Shown: positions 34,099 through 43,485, counted from the first letter of the stretch. The stretch is 64,000 nucleotides of DNA from DASQYE01 sp036389315 (GCA_036389315.1 DASVQF010000011.1:248001-312000); one strand, 5' to 3'. The notes: generated by a model from the letters alone, not told the origin. Translations and numbers: made by a program.

Positions 34099-34620
34099 AT
34101 GTGCCGAGCCTACACGGCGATACTCTTAGCTCTTTCCCTGGTCTTGATTCAGGCTCCGGTCGCTAGGTCTCAGGAGCCACTGCCGGCGACAGACCAAGCC
34201 CCGAAGCAGACACAGCCCACCGTGCCGCAGCAAGATCAAACCCGGCCACCCGATAGCTCCAGGCCCTCGCCCACTCCACCCGATAAGCGCATTGAGAAGA
34301 TCAAACGAACTGTGCGGAAGATCGGCATCGGCAGCAAGATCACAGTCTTTCTCAACAACGGCGACGAGTTGCACGGGGCCGTGTCGCAAATCGACGCGGA
34401 GAGCTTTCAGGTTGCGGAGATAGACCTGCATCAGGTCTTCACCCTGCAATACAAGTACGTGAAGAAGGTGCGCAGCGGCTATGGAGGCATCAATCTTTTA
34501 ACCGGCAAGAGAACGAGTCCGCCACGCGGAGTCAAGATCGGTGTCCTGGTCGGGTCGCTCGCGGCGCTTGCCCTGCCGATAGTACTCCTGATGGTAGCCC
34601 TGAATGATAAGGATTTCTAG
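34099..34620 (+). CDS. Secreted/membrane protein with Sm/SH3-like strand region
   Basis: The start is ATG 34099, with GGAGGG about 9 nt upstream; the frame runs 18 codons further. The 173-residue protein has a signal peptide (CRAYTAILLALSLVLIQAPVARS) and a Pro/Gln/Thr linker. A small domain follows, GSKITVFLNNGDELHGAVSQIDAESFQVAEID, which looks like an Sm/SH3-type barrel. One C-terminal hydrophobic helix (IGVLVGSLAALALPIVLLMVAL) ends it. Proteins of this layout are common in Acidobacteriota and uncharacterised. Confidence 0.75.
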   Translation: MCRAYTAILLALSLVLIQAPVARSQEPLPATDQAPKQTQPTVPQQDQTRPPDSSRPSPTPPDKRIEKIKRTVRKIGIGSKITVFLNNGDELHGAVSQIDAESFQVAEIDLHQVFTLQYKYVKKVRSGYGGINLLTGKRTSPPRGVKIGVLVGSLAALALPIVLLMVALNDKDF

Positions 34621-34668
34621 GCTGTAGCGGCCAGCAGAGGAGCGTGGGCCAATCCTCATCCCCGTGGA

Positions 34669-36564
34669 TCATCCGGCCCTCTCGTTGAGCGGCAAGTCTA
34701 CTGTGAAGCGCGTGCCATGGCCGGGGGCGCTCTGGAAGGTGATCCGGCCGCCGTGCTGCTCTATGATCTGCTTGACGATGGCGAGGCCGAGGCCCGTGCC
34801 GCGCTTCTTGGTGGTGAAGAAGGGCTCGAAGAGGTGCGCCTGCGTCTCTTCATTCATGCCGCTGCCTTTGTCCTCGATCTCGACGCGTGCGAGCCGCGCG
34901 GGCTTTGCGCCGACGGAGAGTCCGTTCCCCTGCCGCGCGCCGTCCCTCTCCGCTTCGACGCGCGAGATTTTGATGGTGATCGGGGATTCAGCCGGGCTGG
35001 CGTCAACGGCATTGGCCAGGAGGTTGACGAAGACCTGCCGCAGTTGGTCTCCGTCCCACATGCCTGTGAGACGCTGTTCGCCGTAGCGTTTCTCTACAGG
35101 CGTGCGCTTTCCCTTCAAGCGGTCTGCGATCAGCTCAAGGCTCGCGTCCAAGAGAGCTTGCAGCTCTACTTCGGAGCGGTCGAGCAGTTTTTGCGCTGAG
35201 AACTGCGTCACGTCCACGACCAGCTTGTTGAGATGGTCTATGCCGCGCTCGACGAGATCAATGGTATTGAGCCCCTCGTGGTCGCGCATGGAGTCGCGCA
35301 GCATCGAGACGCCGAGCCGGATGCTGCCCAAAGGGTTCTTGATCTCGTGCGCGACCTGCGCCGCCGCCTGGCCCACTGCGGCGAGCGATTCAGTCCTCCG
35401 CATCTGCGCTTCGGCCTCGGCCGCCTCAGTCACGTCTACCAGCGTGACGATCTGTCCATGCTCGCCGTCAATCAGGAGCGGCGAAGAGTAGACATCATAA
35501 GCGCGGCTGGCGCAGTCTGCATCGTCGGCCGGGCAAGTCCAGCGCCCGCGATAAGTGGCGGAGGTGACGCGCGTGGCGATGGCCGCTTCGAGCATCTTCA
35601 TGGCTTCGGGCGGGGCGAACTTGTCGAAGACGGAAGCGCCGATGGTCGCGCGCGGAAAGAGCCTGAAGAAGGCTGCGTTGGCGCTTCTGATGTGATCGTG
35701 TGCGTCTATGGCCGCCACTGCGCTGACCATGCCTTCGAGCATCTGCGCGCTGAACTGGCGCTCGCGCTGCGCCTCCTGCATGCTCTGGCGCAACTGCTTG
35801 AAGCGTCGCTGCACCTCCCAGATCGTGCCGAGCGCGACGGCCGCGCCGACGACGAGCGCGATCATGCTCCACAGCCTGATTGAGCGCGACGCTCTACGCT
35901 CTATATCCTCTATCTGCCGCAGTATGGCTTCCTGCTCGGGGCCGGTCGCATCCTTCAGCATCGCGTTCAAGCTCGTATCCACGTCGCGAAACTTTTCAAA
36001 CCCTTCGAGCGAGTAGCGGTCTTTGTCTTCGGTGACGGCCAGGTACTCGTCCAGGGCGCGGCGAAAGGAGCGCCCGGCATCCGTCTGGGCCAACGGCAGG
36101 TGCTCGAAGCGTGGCAAGACTTTCTGCACCTCTGCGCGCCCCTGGCGTATGCGAAAGCCGTAAGGCATGGGGATGGTGGGTTCCGGCTCGCCTTCGACAC
36201 GCGCGCGCGCGCGCACATCGTTGTTGAGATTGGTAAGTGTCAGGCGCAGCTCAAGCAGTGTGCCGAGCTTGGCCGCGTAGCCGCGCTCCAGGTTGAGCAC
36301 CTCCATGCTGACCTGATCCAGGCGAGTGGTGCTGATACGGCCGAGCACGATGATGACCGTCACGAGCAGCGCAAAGCCGACGATCAGCGGCCAGAGCGTC
36401 GGCGCGATCTCTCTCTCCGGCCTGCCCGCGCGACGACGACCACCGCTTCCGCCGCCGCCGCCGGGCGGCGACCCGTCTTCAGCCGGTAGAACACGACGAT
36501 AGACGACCTCGCCGTCTACCGCCTCGTGCCCCGCTGTCGGTTTTTCGTCAGACATGACAGTCAT
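34669..36564 (-). CDS. PAS-containing sensor histidine kinase, NtrB-like
   Basis: The 631-residue protein has membrane segments near residues 57-75 and 230-250, with an extracytoplasmic domain between. A PAS domain (VSAVAAIDAHDHIRSANAAFFRLFP) comes next. HisKA follows, with the phosphoacceptor in QVAHEIKNPLGSIRLG. The HATPase core contains QVFVNLLANAVDASP (N box), VEIEDKGSGMNEE (G1), FEPFFTTKKRGTGLGLAIVKQI and GTRFTVDLPL. A charged Gly-rich N-terminal tail precedes the first helix. No response regulator gene lies beside it. Two ATGs (36564, 36555) are possible, and the family D repeat overlaps the start. Confidence 0.92.
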   Translation of the reverse strand: MTVMSDEKPTAGHEAVDGEVVYRRVLPAEDGSPPGGGGGSGGRRRAGRPEREIAPTLWPLIVGFALLVTVIIVLGRISTTRLDQVSMEVLNLERGYAAKLGTLLELRLTLTNLNNDVRARARVEGEPEPTIPMPYGFRIRQGRAEVQKVLPRFEHLPLAQTDAGRSFRRALDEYLAVTEDKDRYSLEGFEKFRDVDTSLNAMLKDATGPEQEAILRQIEDIERRASRSIRLWSMIALVVGAAVALGTIWEVQRRFKQLRQSMQEAQRERQFSAQMLEGMVSAVAAIDAHDHIRSANAAFFRLFPRATIGASVFDKFAPPEAMKMLEAAIATRVTSATYRGRWTCPADDADCASRAYDVYSSPLLIDGEHGQIVTLVDVTEAAEAEAQMRRTESLAAVGQAAAQVAHEIKNPLGSIRLGVSMLRDSMRDHEGLNTIDLVERGIDHLNKLVVDVTQFSAQKLLDRSEVELQALLDASLELIADRLKGKRTPVEKRYGEQRLTGMWDGDQLRQVFVNLLANAVDASPAESPITIKISRVEAERDGARQGNGLSVGAKPARLARVEIEDKGSGMNEETQAHLFEPFFTTKKRGTGLGLAIVKQIIEQHGGRITFQSAPGHGTRFTVDLPLNERAG

Positions 36565-36600
36565 CAGTAGTCAGCCGTCAGAAGCATCAGCCTTTCATCC
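36556..36600. repeat. TCAGC heptad tract, half-element (family D, copy 2)
   Basis: CAG-containing units at 7-nt spacing (CAGTCAT, CAGTAGT, CAGCCGT) overlap the start of the histidine kinase gene. No matching reverse arm is present, so this may be a partial copy. Confidence 0.45.
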
Positions 36601-36630
36601 TTTACCGGCCACCGACCGCCCATCACCATT

Positions 36631-39372
36631 TCATTTAGCGTCCATCCAGTTGTCACCAATGCCGACCTCGACCGTCAGCGGAACATCCAGCTCGACGGCC
36701 GACTCCATTTCACGGCGCACAATCTCTGCGACGCGCTCGGCCTGCGCAGCGGGCGCTTCCACCAACAGCTCGTCATGCACCTGCATCAACATCCGCGCCC
36801 CCAGGTTTTCACGCCTCAACACCTCGTCCACCCGCAGCATGGCGATCTTGACGATGTCGCTCGCTGTTCCCTGGATGGGCATATTGATGGCTTCGCGCTC
36901 GGCGCGTGCGCGGATGTTTCCGTTGCGGTCGTTGATGCCTGGAAGCGGCCGGATGCGCCCGTAGATCGAGCGCACGTAGCCGTGTTCGCGCGCCTTCTCC
37001 GGCACCTCTTCCATGAAGGCGTGCACGCCCTTGTAAGTGTCGTAGTAATCGTCTATGACCTTCTTGGCCTCTTTGCGCGTGATGCCGACGCGCTGTGAAA
37101 GTCCGAAGGGCTCTATGGCGTAGGCGATGGCGAAGTTGACGATCTTGGCGAAGCGGCGCGCCTCCTTCAGCTCTTCCGAGGTCTTGGCCCCGAAGACCAG
37201 GCGGGCCGTGCGCGCGTGTATGTCGTCCCCCTTTTGAAAGGCGTCGAGCATCTGGGGGTCGTGTGTGACGTGCGCGAGCAGGCGCAGCTCAAGCTGAGAG
37301 TAGTCGGCCGAGATCAGCTTATAGCCATCTTCGGCGACGAAAGCCTTGCGGATGCGGCGTCCAAGCTCCGTGCGTATGGGAATGTTTTGCAGGTTCGGCT
37401 CGCTCGAAGAGAGTCTGCCCGTTGCCGTCACAGTCTGGTTCAACTGGCCGTGAATGCGCCCGTCGGGCCCAAGCTGCGAGGGCAGCGCGTCCGTATAGAC
37501 TGTCTTCAGCTTATCAAGCTCGCGATATTCGATGATGAGTCGCGGCAGCTCATAGGTTTGGGCCAACTCTTCCAGCACGGCTTTGCTCGTCGAGACTCTT
37601 CCGGTCGAAGTCTTCCGGCCCGAGCTGATGTTCAACTCCTCAAGGACATCGCCGACCTGCTTGGGCGAGTTGATCTTAAACTCTCGGCCCGCGACCTTGT
37701 AGATTTTCTTCGTCAGCTTTTCCAGCTCTTTGCCCAGGTATTTTGAAAGCTCCGAGAGAACCTTTGTGTCCACTCTCAGGCCCGCGCGCTCCATGCGGTG
37801 AAGCAGGGGCGCGAGCGGCAGCTCGATCTCGTTGTAGATAGATTCGAGTCCCTGTTCGAGCAGCCGAGAGTGCAGGACATCTGCGACCTGCGCCGTGAGG
37901 TCTGCCGCTTCGGCCGTGCGCCACTGCTCGGCAGTCCAACCGTCGGGCGCGTCGCCAGCGCCCTCCCAGCCGACGGCCTCGCGCGCCAGGTCACTCAGCT
38001 CATACTTGCTGCGAATGGGGTCTAAGAGGTAAGCGGCCAGGAGCGTATCGTCCGTGACGCCCTCGGGCTCTATCCGGTAGGGCTCAAGCAGCGCGACGGC
38101 TCGCTTCAGGTCGTGCACGGACTTCGCCAGCAGGCCGTTGGCCAGCACGTCGCGCAGTGGGCCCACTGCGGCCTCCGCGCTATCCTCGAAGTTTTCCAGA
38201 TCGACGTAGGCGCTTGCCCCCGCCGCCGTAGAGATGCTGATGCCTGTCGCACGGCTTTCAAGGGAGCGCGCGCCGCCGCCCTGCTGCCCGGCCCCGGCGG
38301 GCGTCGAATCCGCGAGGGCAAAGCCCCAGTGCTCTGCTTCCCAGAGAGAGCGGACGAGCGTGTCAAGCTCTGCGCGCTTGCGAATGATGCGATAGCGGCG
38401 CGGGCCGGCAGCCTCGCCGCCCGTCGCGGCCGTGGCGGCGTCGGAGAATTCGCGCGTGAGCGATTGGAATTCCAGCTCCCGAAAAAGCTGGTAAGCGGCG
38501 GCGCGATCAGGCGGCCGACACTTCAGCTTTTCCAGGTCAAGCTCGATGGGCACGTCCGTGCGGATCGTCGCCAGCTCGCGCGATTGGCGGATGAGGTCTG
38601 CATTATCCCGCAGCGACTCGCGATAGGTCTTGTGCTTGACCTCTTCCCAGCCCTTGAGCGCGTTCTCAACGGAGCCGAACTGCTTGACGATCTGGACAGC
38701 CCCTTTGGCCCCGATGCCGGGCGCGCCCGGAATGTTGTCCACGGCGTCGCCCATCAGGCCCAGGAGGTCTATGATCTGCGAGGGCGGGACGCCGAACTTA
38801 TTCTCGACCCAGGCTTCGTCGCACCATTCGACGGGCGGCACGGGCTCCTTGCGCTTGACGTTCTGCGAGTTCTGGCGCATGCAGATAATCCACGGGTCAC
38901 GCACGAGCTGGCACATGTCTTTATCGTTCGAGACGATGACGGCTTGCAGGCCGCGCTCGGCAGCCTTGAGGGCGAGCGTGCCGATCACGTCGTCGGCCTC
39001 GAATCCGGGCGAGTTCAGGATCGGGATGTTGTAGACCTCGCAGACCCTCATGATGTAAGGCAACTGCGAGGAGAGATCATCCGGCATCTCCGTGCGATGC
39101 GCCTTGTATTCGGTAAAGGTCTCGTGGCGAAAGGTCTTCTCGCCCGACTCAAAGACGGCCGCGATGTAATGCGGGCGCTCGTCTGCCAGGAGCTTGCGCA
39201 GCATGTTCGTGAAGACGAAGACGGCTTGCGTCACCTGCCCCTGCGTATTGGTCAAGGGCTCCATGCGCCCCCCCATCGGCGCGAAGAAGGCGCGAAAGAT
39301 GTGCGACATAGAGTCTATCAGATAGACCCTCTCTGTGGGCGTTGCGGGCGTCGTAGATTGTTTTCGTGCCAT
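36631..39372 (-). CDS. polA: DNA polymerase I
   Basis: The 913-residue enzyme has an N-terminal 5'-3' exonuclease (YLIDSMSHIFRAFFA, GFEADDVIGTLA, VSNDKDMCQLV, LMGDAVDNIPG). A middle domain follows in the position of the proofreading exonuclease. There the first motif reads FALADSTPAG instead of a DTET-type motif, so proofreading is probably lost. The polymerase domain has TATGRLSSSEPNLQNIP, ISADYSQLELR (metal Asp), MQVHDELL, and an O-helix reading AKIVNFAIAYAIEPFGL. Phe and Tyr of that helix are conserved, but two Gly found in most homologues are Ala. It repairs DNA and processes Okazaki fragments. Confidence 0.95.
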   Translation of the reverse strand: MARKQSTTPATPTERVYLIDSMSHIFRAFFAPMGGRMEPLTNTQGQVTQAVFVFTNMLRKLLADERPHYIAAVFESGEKTFRHETFTEYKAHRTEMPDDLSSQLPYIMRVCEVYNIPILNSPGFEADDVIGTLALKAAERGLQAVIVSNDKDMCQLVRDPWIICMRQNSQNVKRKEPVPPVEWCDEAWVENKFGVPPSQIIDLLGLMGDAVDNIPGAPGIGAKGAVQIVKQFGSVENALKGWEEVKHKTYRESLRDNADLIRQSRELATIRTDVPIELDLEKLKCRPPDRAAAYQLFRELEFQSLTREFSDAATAATGGEAAGPRRYRIIRKRAELDTLVRSLWEAEHWGFALADSTPAGAGQQGGGARSLESRATGISISTAAGASAYVDLENFEDSAEAAVGPLRDVLANGLLAKSVHDLKRAVALLEPYRIEPEGVTDDTLLAAYLLDPIRSKYELSDLAREAVGWEGAGDAPDGWTAEQWRTAEAADLTAQVADVLHSRLLEQGLESIYNEIELPLAPLLHRMERAGLRVDTKVLSELSKYLGKELEKLTKKIYKVAGREFKINSPKQVGDVLEELNISSGRKTSTGRVSTSKAVLEELAQTYELPRLIIEYRELDKLKTVYTDALPSQLGPDGRIHGQLNQTVTATGRLSSSEPNLQNIPIRTELGRRIRKAFVAEDGYKLISADYSQLELRLLAHVTHDPQMLDAFQKGDDIHARTARLVFGAKTSEELKEARRFAKIVNFAIAYAIEPFGLSQRVGITRKEAKKVIDDYYDTYKGVHAFMEEVPEKAREHGYVRSIYGRIRPLPGINDRNGNIRARAEREAINMPIQGTASDIVKIAMLRVDEVLRRENLGARMLMQVHDELLVEAPAAQAERVAEIVRREMESAVELDVPLTVEVGIGDNWMDAK

Positions 39373-39412
39373 TGTAAATTGATGATAAAGAAACGGGCCA
39401 CGCGTGACAAGT

Positions 39413-39499
39413 AAGGGATGAGGGCGGAGGGATGAACGGAATGCTTCCCAGGCTTGAAAGCTTTTTCTTCATCCCTGCGGCCCTCCGCCCTCATCCCTT
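39413..39499. repeat. GGGATGA heptad hairpin, copy 2 (family B)
   Basis: The left arm from 39413 (AGGGATGAGGGCGGAGGGAT) is mirrored by a right arm ending at 39499 (CCCTCCGCCCTCATCCCTT). It lies just upstream of polA, in the gap before lpxC. Confidence 0.8.
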
Positions 39500-39867
39500 C
39501 TGTGTTGCGCTCGCGCCTCACCTGTGCTGCGGGTTCGTTGCTTTGAGGCGACAGGGGGGTTGGCCCAAAGGGTTGCGGAAAGACAACCGATGAGGTCTTT
39601 CAAGGCGTCTCAAATCCGGAACCGGGCTGGCCGGCGTAAAAGTAGCCGCCGTGGCTCAAACCCCTTTTAAATAGGGCTTGAGTGCTTCGCCGCGCAGCTC
39701 TCCTACGGGTTCGATGCTCTTCCGTCCGTCTGCACGGGCAGGCTTGGCGTGCACGCGCCTGGGGCTTTCCGGCATGAGTCTTGCGAACTATTTATCGCTT
39801 TTCCAGCATCGGGCGTCGCCTCTTTCCGCCTGGACAGGGACGACGATGAAAGGCTCGGAACAAACTT
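39500..39867. other. Gap between the family B repeat and lpxC
   Basis: About 370 nt with no supportable long gene. A 9-codon ORF (ATG 39846 to TAA 39875) overlaps the lpxC TTG start by its last codons and might couple translation. Otherwise nothing was recognised; the lpxC promoter must lie here. Confidence 0.45.
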
Positions 39868-40758
39868 TTGATTAAACAGACGACACTGGCAAAGCCCGCC
39901 GAGACCAGCGGTACGGGGCTCCACACGGCAGTTACGGTTCAGCTTCGCCTCCTCCCGGCCCCGCCCGACACAGGCTACGTCTTCGTTCGGACAGACCTCG
40001 GCGGCTTCGAGATTGCGGCCACGGTCGAGTCGGTCGCGCATTGCAGTTACGCGACGACCCTGATGCGCACGGGCGTCATGCTCTCGACGGTCGAGCATCT
40101 GCTGGCCGCTTTGCGCGGCTCGGGCGTGGACAATGCTTATATCGAAGTCGATAACCTTGAGCTGCCCATCATGGACGGCTCATCCGAGGCTTTCACGGAG
40201 ATGATCGAGCGCGCCGGTGTGGTCGCGCAGCCGCTCGCGCGTCGCGCCCTCCTGGTGAGAGAGACAGTCTCGGTCGAGCAGGGCCCGCGCCGCATCCGTA
40301 TCGAGCCCTCGGAGACCTTCGAGATAGATTGCATGATAGATTTCCCTCACCCGATGATCCGCCGCCAGCAGCTCTATTTCGAGATGAAGAACGGAGCCTT
40401 CGGGCGCGAGATTTCCCCGGCGCGCACCTTCGGCTTTACGGAAGAGATAGAAGCCCTGCGGCGGGCCAACCTGATACGCGGCGGCTCGCTCGATAATGCG
40501 ATTGTGCTCACACCCGAAGGGATGCTCAACGAAACGCCCTTGCGCTTTCCGGACGAGTTCGTGCGCCACAAGATTCTGGACATCGTCGGCGACCTGGCCC
40601 TCTTAGGCATGCCAATACTCGGGCGCGTTCGGGCAGAGCGCAGCGGCCACATTCTTCATGCGACTTTGATGAGCAAGCTGCTGCGCCAGCGCACGGCCTG
40701 GGAGATCATAGACATGCCCGTTCATCAAAACTTGGACAAGCAGATGGTCGGCGTCTAA
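39868..40758 (+). CDS. lpxC: UDP-3-O-acyl-N-acetylglucosamine deacetylase
   Basis: This zinc enzyme performs the committed step of lipid A synthesis. The 296 residues include KPAETSGTGLHTAVTVQLRLLPA and MLSTVEHLLAALRGSGVDNAYIEVD, with the first metal His. LPIMDGSSEAF, FEIDCMIDFPHP and ARTFGFTEEIEALR follow. FVRHKILDIVGDLALLG supplies the second metal His and the Asp. No ATG fits the conserved N-terminus, so the start is TTG 39868. The N-terminus is close to normal length. It marks the organism as having an outer membrane with lipid A, as does kdsD at 42.3 kb. Confidence 0.93.
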   Translation: MIKQTTLAKPAETSGTGLHTAVTVQLRLLPAPPDTGYVFVRTDLGGFEIAATVESVAHCSYATTLMRTGVMLSTVEHLLAALRGSGVDNAYIEVDNLELPIMDGSSEAFTEMIERAGVVAQPLARRALLVRETVSVEQGPRRIRIEPSETFEIDCMIDFPHPMIRRQQLYFEMKNGAFGREISPARTFGFTEEIEALRRANLIRGGSLDNAIVLTPEGMLNETPLRFPDEFVRHKILDIVGDLALLGMPILGRVRAERSGHILHATLMSKLLRQRTAWEIIDMPVHQNLDKQMVGV

Positions 40759-40786
40759 ACTTCAACTTAAAAGGAGAGGGTGAAGT

Positions 40787-41076
40787 ATGAAGGAACTGCT
40801 GTGCGCTTTAATCATCGCGCTGCTGCCTTCCGCCGCTGCGGCCCAGAAGCAGGAGAAGGTTGGGGACAACGCCGATCTTGAGATTATCAAGTCAACGCGG
40901 CGGCCCTCGACGTGGGCAACGGCGACGGTCTCTCTTCAAAGATAGTTATCAACCGAGTTGACTATGCGGACGGCTCGACATGGCAGCGCGCCGACTGGGC
41001 CCACCCACGCAAAGCGTCCTATCCGGCCGATCTCTACCCGGACTTGCGCAGGCCAAGCACTTGCATCAGGTTTTGA
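40787..41076 (+). pseudogene. Frameshifted small secreted protein
   Basis: AAGGAGAGGG and ATG 40787 start a signal-peptide protein, MKELLCALIIALLPSAAAA, that runs to a stop at 40943-40945. The coding character then continues in another frame (NAAALDVGNGDGLSSKIVIN, WQRADWAHPRKASYP) to a stop at 41074-41076. One inserted or lost base near 40890 would join them into one protein of about 95 residues. It is either a real pseudogene or an assembly error. The family is not recognised; it sits right after lpxC. Confidence 0.7.
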
Positions 41077-41124
41077 GCGCAGGAGCCTTCAAGTAGTCAG
41101 CTAACTCAAAGGAGATGGAAACGC

Positions 41125-41292
41125 GTGTCACCTACGGCCCTACGTTTGATCGGAATCGTCCTGCTGATAGCGGCGGCAGTCCTGGCCGTTCTCAATCTGA
41201 AGAGGGTGGCGAATCTCGGTACGTTCTGGTCAGTGCCGCCGCTGTTGATCCTGGGCATAGCCTTCGTCACGCTCGCGCGGCGACGCAGATAA
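41125..41292 (+). CDS. Small two-helix membrane protein
   Basis: This 55-residue ORF begins with GTG 41125, and AAAGGAGATGG lies 5-13 nt upstream. Two hydrophobic helices (LIGIVLLIAAAVLAVL and VPPLLILGIAFVTLA) are separated by a short basic loop, and it ends in RRRR. The good ribosome site and balanced membrane layout support a real gene. Function is unknown. Confidence 0.65.
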   Translation: MSPTALRLIGIVLLIAAAVLAVLNLKRVANLGTFWSVPPLLILGIAFVTLARRRR

Positions 41293-41344
41293 GTCTCGCG
41301 CCGTTTTCTCTCACCTTGCCTGTCAACAAAAATCTGCGGCGAAG

Positions 41345-42127
41345 CTATTTATCGCTCACGAACTCGTAATTAATGTGCAGGCGCAAAGAGCCGGGAAGGA
41401 TTTCGGGGCGCACTTCTCTGGCACGCAGCCGCAGCGCGCCGCCCGCAGCCGTGATCGGCAGGCGCGCTGTGAGCTGCGCGGCCTGTAGGATTTCGACCGG
41501 ATTGATGCGACTGTCCAGGGAGTTCTGGACGAGGTTGACGACGACGCCGTTGGCCAGCGTCGGGATGCCGTTCAGATGTATGTCCTGCACGTCAACGCGC
41601 GCGCTCAAGACCTGTCGCTCGCGGTTGAAATCCAGATTGATGACCGTCTCGGCCCAGCCCTGAAAATTCATGCACCCGAGGAGCAGCACGCTGTAGGAGC
41701 CGGAGAAGGCCAGGGGAGCGACAATCCGTCCCTGCTCGAAGTGGACGGCGGTCTTGACGCCGCTCATCTCTCGCTCAAGACGGACGACGCTCGGGCACTG
41801 GCCGGTCGCAGAGAGAGCGTTTACGCCTGGGCCCAAGCTCGTGCCCACCGTCTCTTTTGTGCTCGCGAGCGAGAGCGGAAACGAGGGCGCGCCGAGCCGC
41901 GTGAACATGGCTTCGAGCAGCGCGTTCAGAAACGGCTCGTTGAGCGTGATGGTGGCTTCGGCCGCCGGGACAGCGGCGGAAGCGTTGGCAGGAGCCGTCC
42001 GGGTCGCCTGTCGCGGGCGCGTCTTGTTCTGTGTTTGAGCCTGGGCCGATGCGGGAAAGCAGAGGCTTGCGCCCACGCCCAGACAGAGAATAAAGCTCAA
42101 TAGAGGCGACTTCCTGCGCTTGCACAT
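41345..42127 (-). CDS. Secreted protein, possible lipid-binding fold
   Basis: The start is taken at ATG 42127, giving 260 residues with a signal peptide (LLSFILCLGVGASLCFPASAQA). The mature part after an Ala/Pro/Thr linker is mostly beta. It contains VNALSATGQCPSVVRLEREMSGVKTAVHFEQGRIVAPLAFSG-type segments and ARVDVQDIHLNGIPTLANGVVVNLVQNSLDSRINPVEILQ. The late long amphipathic stretch recalls DUF2993/SMP-like lipid-binding tubes. This resemblance is weak, and no enzyme motif is seen. Confidence 0.7.
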   Translation of the reverse strand: MCKRRKSPLLSFILCLGVGASLCFPASAQAQTQNKTRPRQATRTAPANASAAVPAAEATITLNEPFLNALLEAMFTRLGAPSFPLSLASTKETVGTSLGPGVNALSATGQCPSVVRLEREMSGVKTAVHFEQGRIVAPLAFSGSYSVLLLGCMNFQGWAETVINLDFNRERQVLSARVDVQDIHLNGIPTLANGVVVNLVQNSLDSRINPVEILQAAQLTARLPITAAGGALRLRAREVRPEILPGSLRLHINYEFVSDK

Positions 42128-42286
42128 AGCGTTTCTCTCTCCCCTGATGGTCATTGAAACGGAAAACATTTGGCCGCCGCCCGCCGAAGCGGCCAGGTGG
42201 AGAGACGTTAGCCCAAGGATAACTTGCGCTGCAAGTCAGGGCCCCTCCGGGGAGAGCCATCTTGAAGGAAAAGCTTTTTCCAGGGG

Positions 42287-43270
42287 TCACAGGCCGCTGC
42301 GTACTATGTCGTGCAGTCGAATCAGGCCCACGCAGACGCGTCCTTCGTCCACTACGGGCAGGACGGAGATTTGCGACGGGCGATCTTCCATCAGGCGCAG
42401 TGCCTCGTAAGCTAAAAGGTTCGGCTCGGCGACGACGGGGTTGCGCGTCATAATCGCGTCGCTCGTTAAGGTCTCCCAGCTCTCACGCTTGACGGATTGG
42501 AGCGCGCGCCGCAGGTCGCCGTCCGTGATAATGCCTACGAGGCGGCCCGCGCCGTCCACGACGTTGACCGCGCCGAGCGCCCCACGGCTGATTGACGTGA
42601 CCACTTCGAGCCAGGGCGAGCCCGCCGGGATGGTCGGGTTATCGTGCCCCGTGTGCATCAGGTCTGCGACCCTGAGCGTCAGGCGCTTTCCGAGACGGCC
42701 GCCCGGATGATTGACGGCGAAATCGTCAGGCGTTAACCCCCTGACCTGCATCAGCGTCATCGCGAGCGCATCGCCGATGGCGAGCGCGACAGTCGTGCTG
42801 GCGGTCGGCGCGAGGTTGAAGGGGCAGGCTTCCTGGTCAACGGAAGCGTCGAGCACTACGTCTGCGCGCCGCGCGAGCGTCGAGTTGAGGTTTCCGACGA
42901 GCGCGATAATCTGCACGCCCCTCTGTTTCAGGAAAGGCAGCATCGCCACGACCTCGTCCGTCTCGCCGCTGTTACTGATCGCCACCAGGACATCATCCGC
43001 GCAGATGATGCCGAGCCCGCCGTGCAGCGCGTCCGAGGCGTGCAGGTAGATGGCTGCCGTGCCCGTGCTGGTCATGGTCGCGGCGATCTTCTGCGCGATG
43101 ATGGCTGATTTGCCCAGGCCCACCAGCACTACTTTGCCGCGACAGCCTGACATGAGGCGGACGGCGCGCTCGACCTCTGCGCGCCCGAGCCGCTCGGCCG
43201 TCCGCGCGATGGCCTCCGACTCCATCCGCAAAAGGTCAACGACCTGTCCGAAATGTTTATCTTCAGTCAT
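42287..43270 (-). CDS. kdsD: Arabinose-5-phosphate isomerase (KdsD/KpsF/GutQ family)
   Basis: It converts ribulose-5-phosphate to arabinose-5-phosphate for Kdo synthesis. The 327 residues have a SIS domain with VVLVGLGKSAIIAQKIAATMTSTG, YLHASDALHGGLGII and VLVAISNSGETDEVVAMLP. PTASTTVALAIGDALA and FAVNHPGGRLGK follow. Two CBS domains end the protein (VADLMHTGHDNPTI and SDAIMTRNPVVAEP). The layout is normal for KdsD. Together with lpxC it supports a lipopolysaccharide-bearing cell. Confidence 0.95.
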   Translation of the reverse strand: MTEDKHFGQVVDLLRMESEAIARTAERLGRAEVERAVRLMSGCRGKVVLVGLGKSAIIAQKIAATMTSTGTAAIYLHASDALHGGLGIICADDVLVAISNSGETDEVVAMLPFLKQRGVQIIALVGNLNSTLARRADVVLDASVDQEACPFNLAPTASTTVALAIGDALAMTLMQVRGLTPDDFAVNHPGGRLGKRLTLRVADLMHTGHDNPTIPAGSPWLEVVTSISRGALGAVNVVDGAGRLVGIITDGDLRRALQSVKRESWETLTSDAIMTRNPVVAEPNLLAYEALRLMEDRPSQISVLPVVDEGRVCVGLIRLHDIVRSGL

Positions 43271-43457
43271 GGTAGCTCAAAAGGCGCTTGCGCGGAGGGC
43301 GGCGCTTCCCTCTTCAGGCACAAGCCTTGAGAATACGACGAAGACGAGTGCGGCGACAAGACGGGTGGCGGCGCACCGAAAAGGCTTCGGGCGCGTCCGG
43401 CCCCGGGTCGCGCCCCCTCTGCGGGCGTGCGGTTTGGTATAGACAATGCCTCGGCAG

Positions 43458-43485
43458 TTCGACTATAGTGCCCTCTCTTTATAAT
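43458..43485 (+). promoter_or_regulatory. Promoter candidate for the DUF47-pit operon
   Basis: TTCGAC (43458-43463) and TATAAT (43480-43485), 16 nt apart, lie 34 nt upstream of the DUF47 start. The -10 is good, the -35 is degenerate. Confidence 0.5.
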
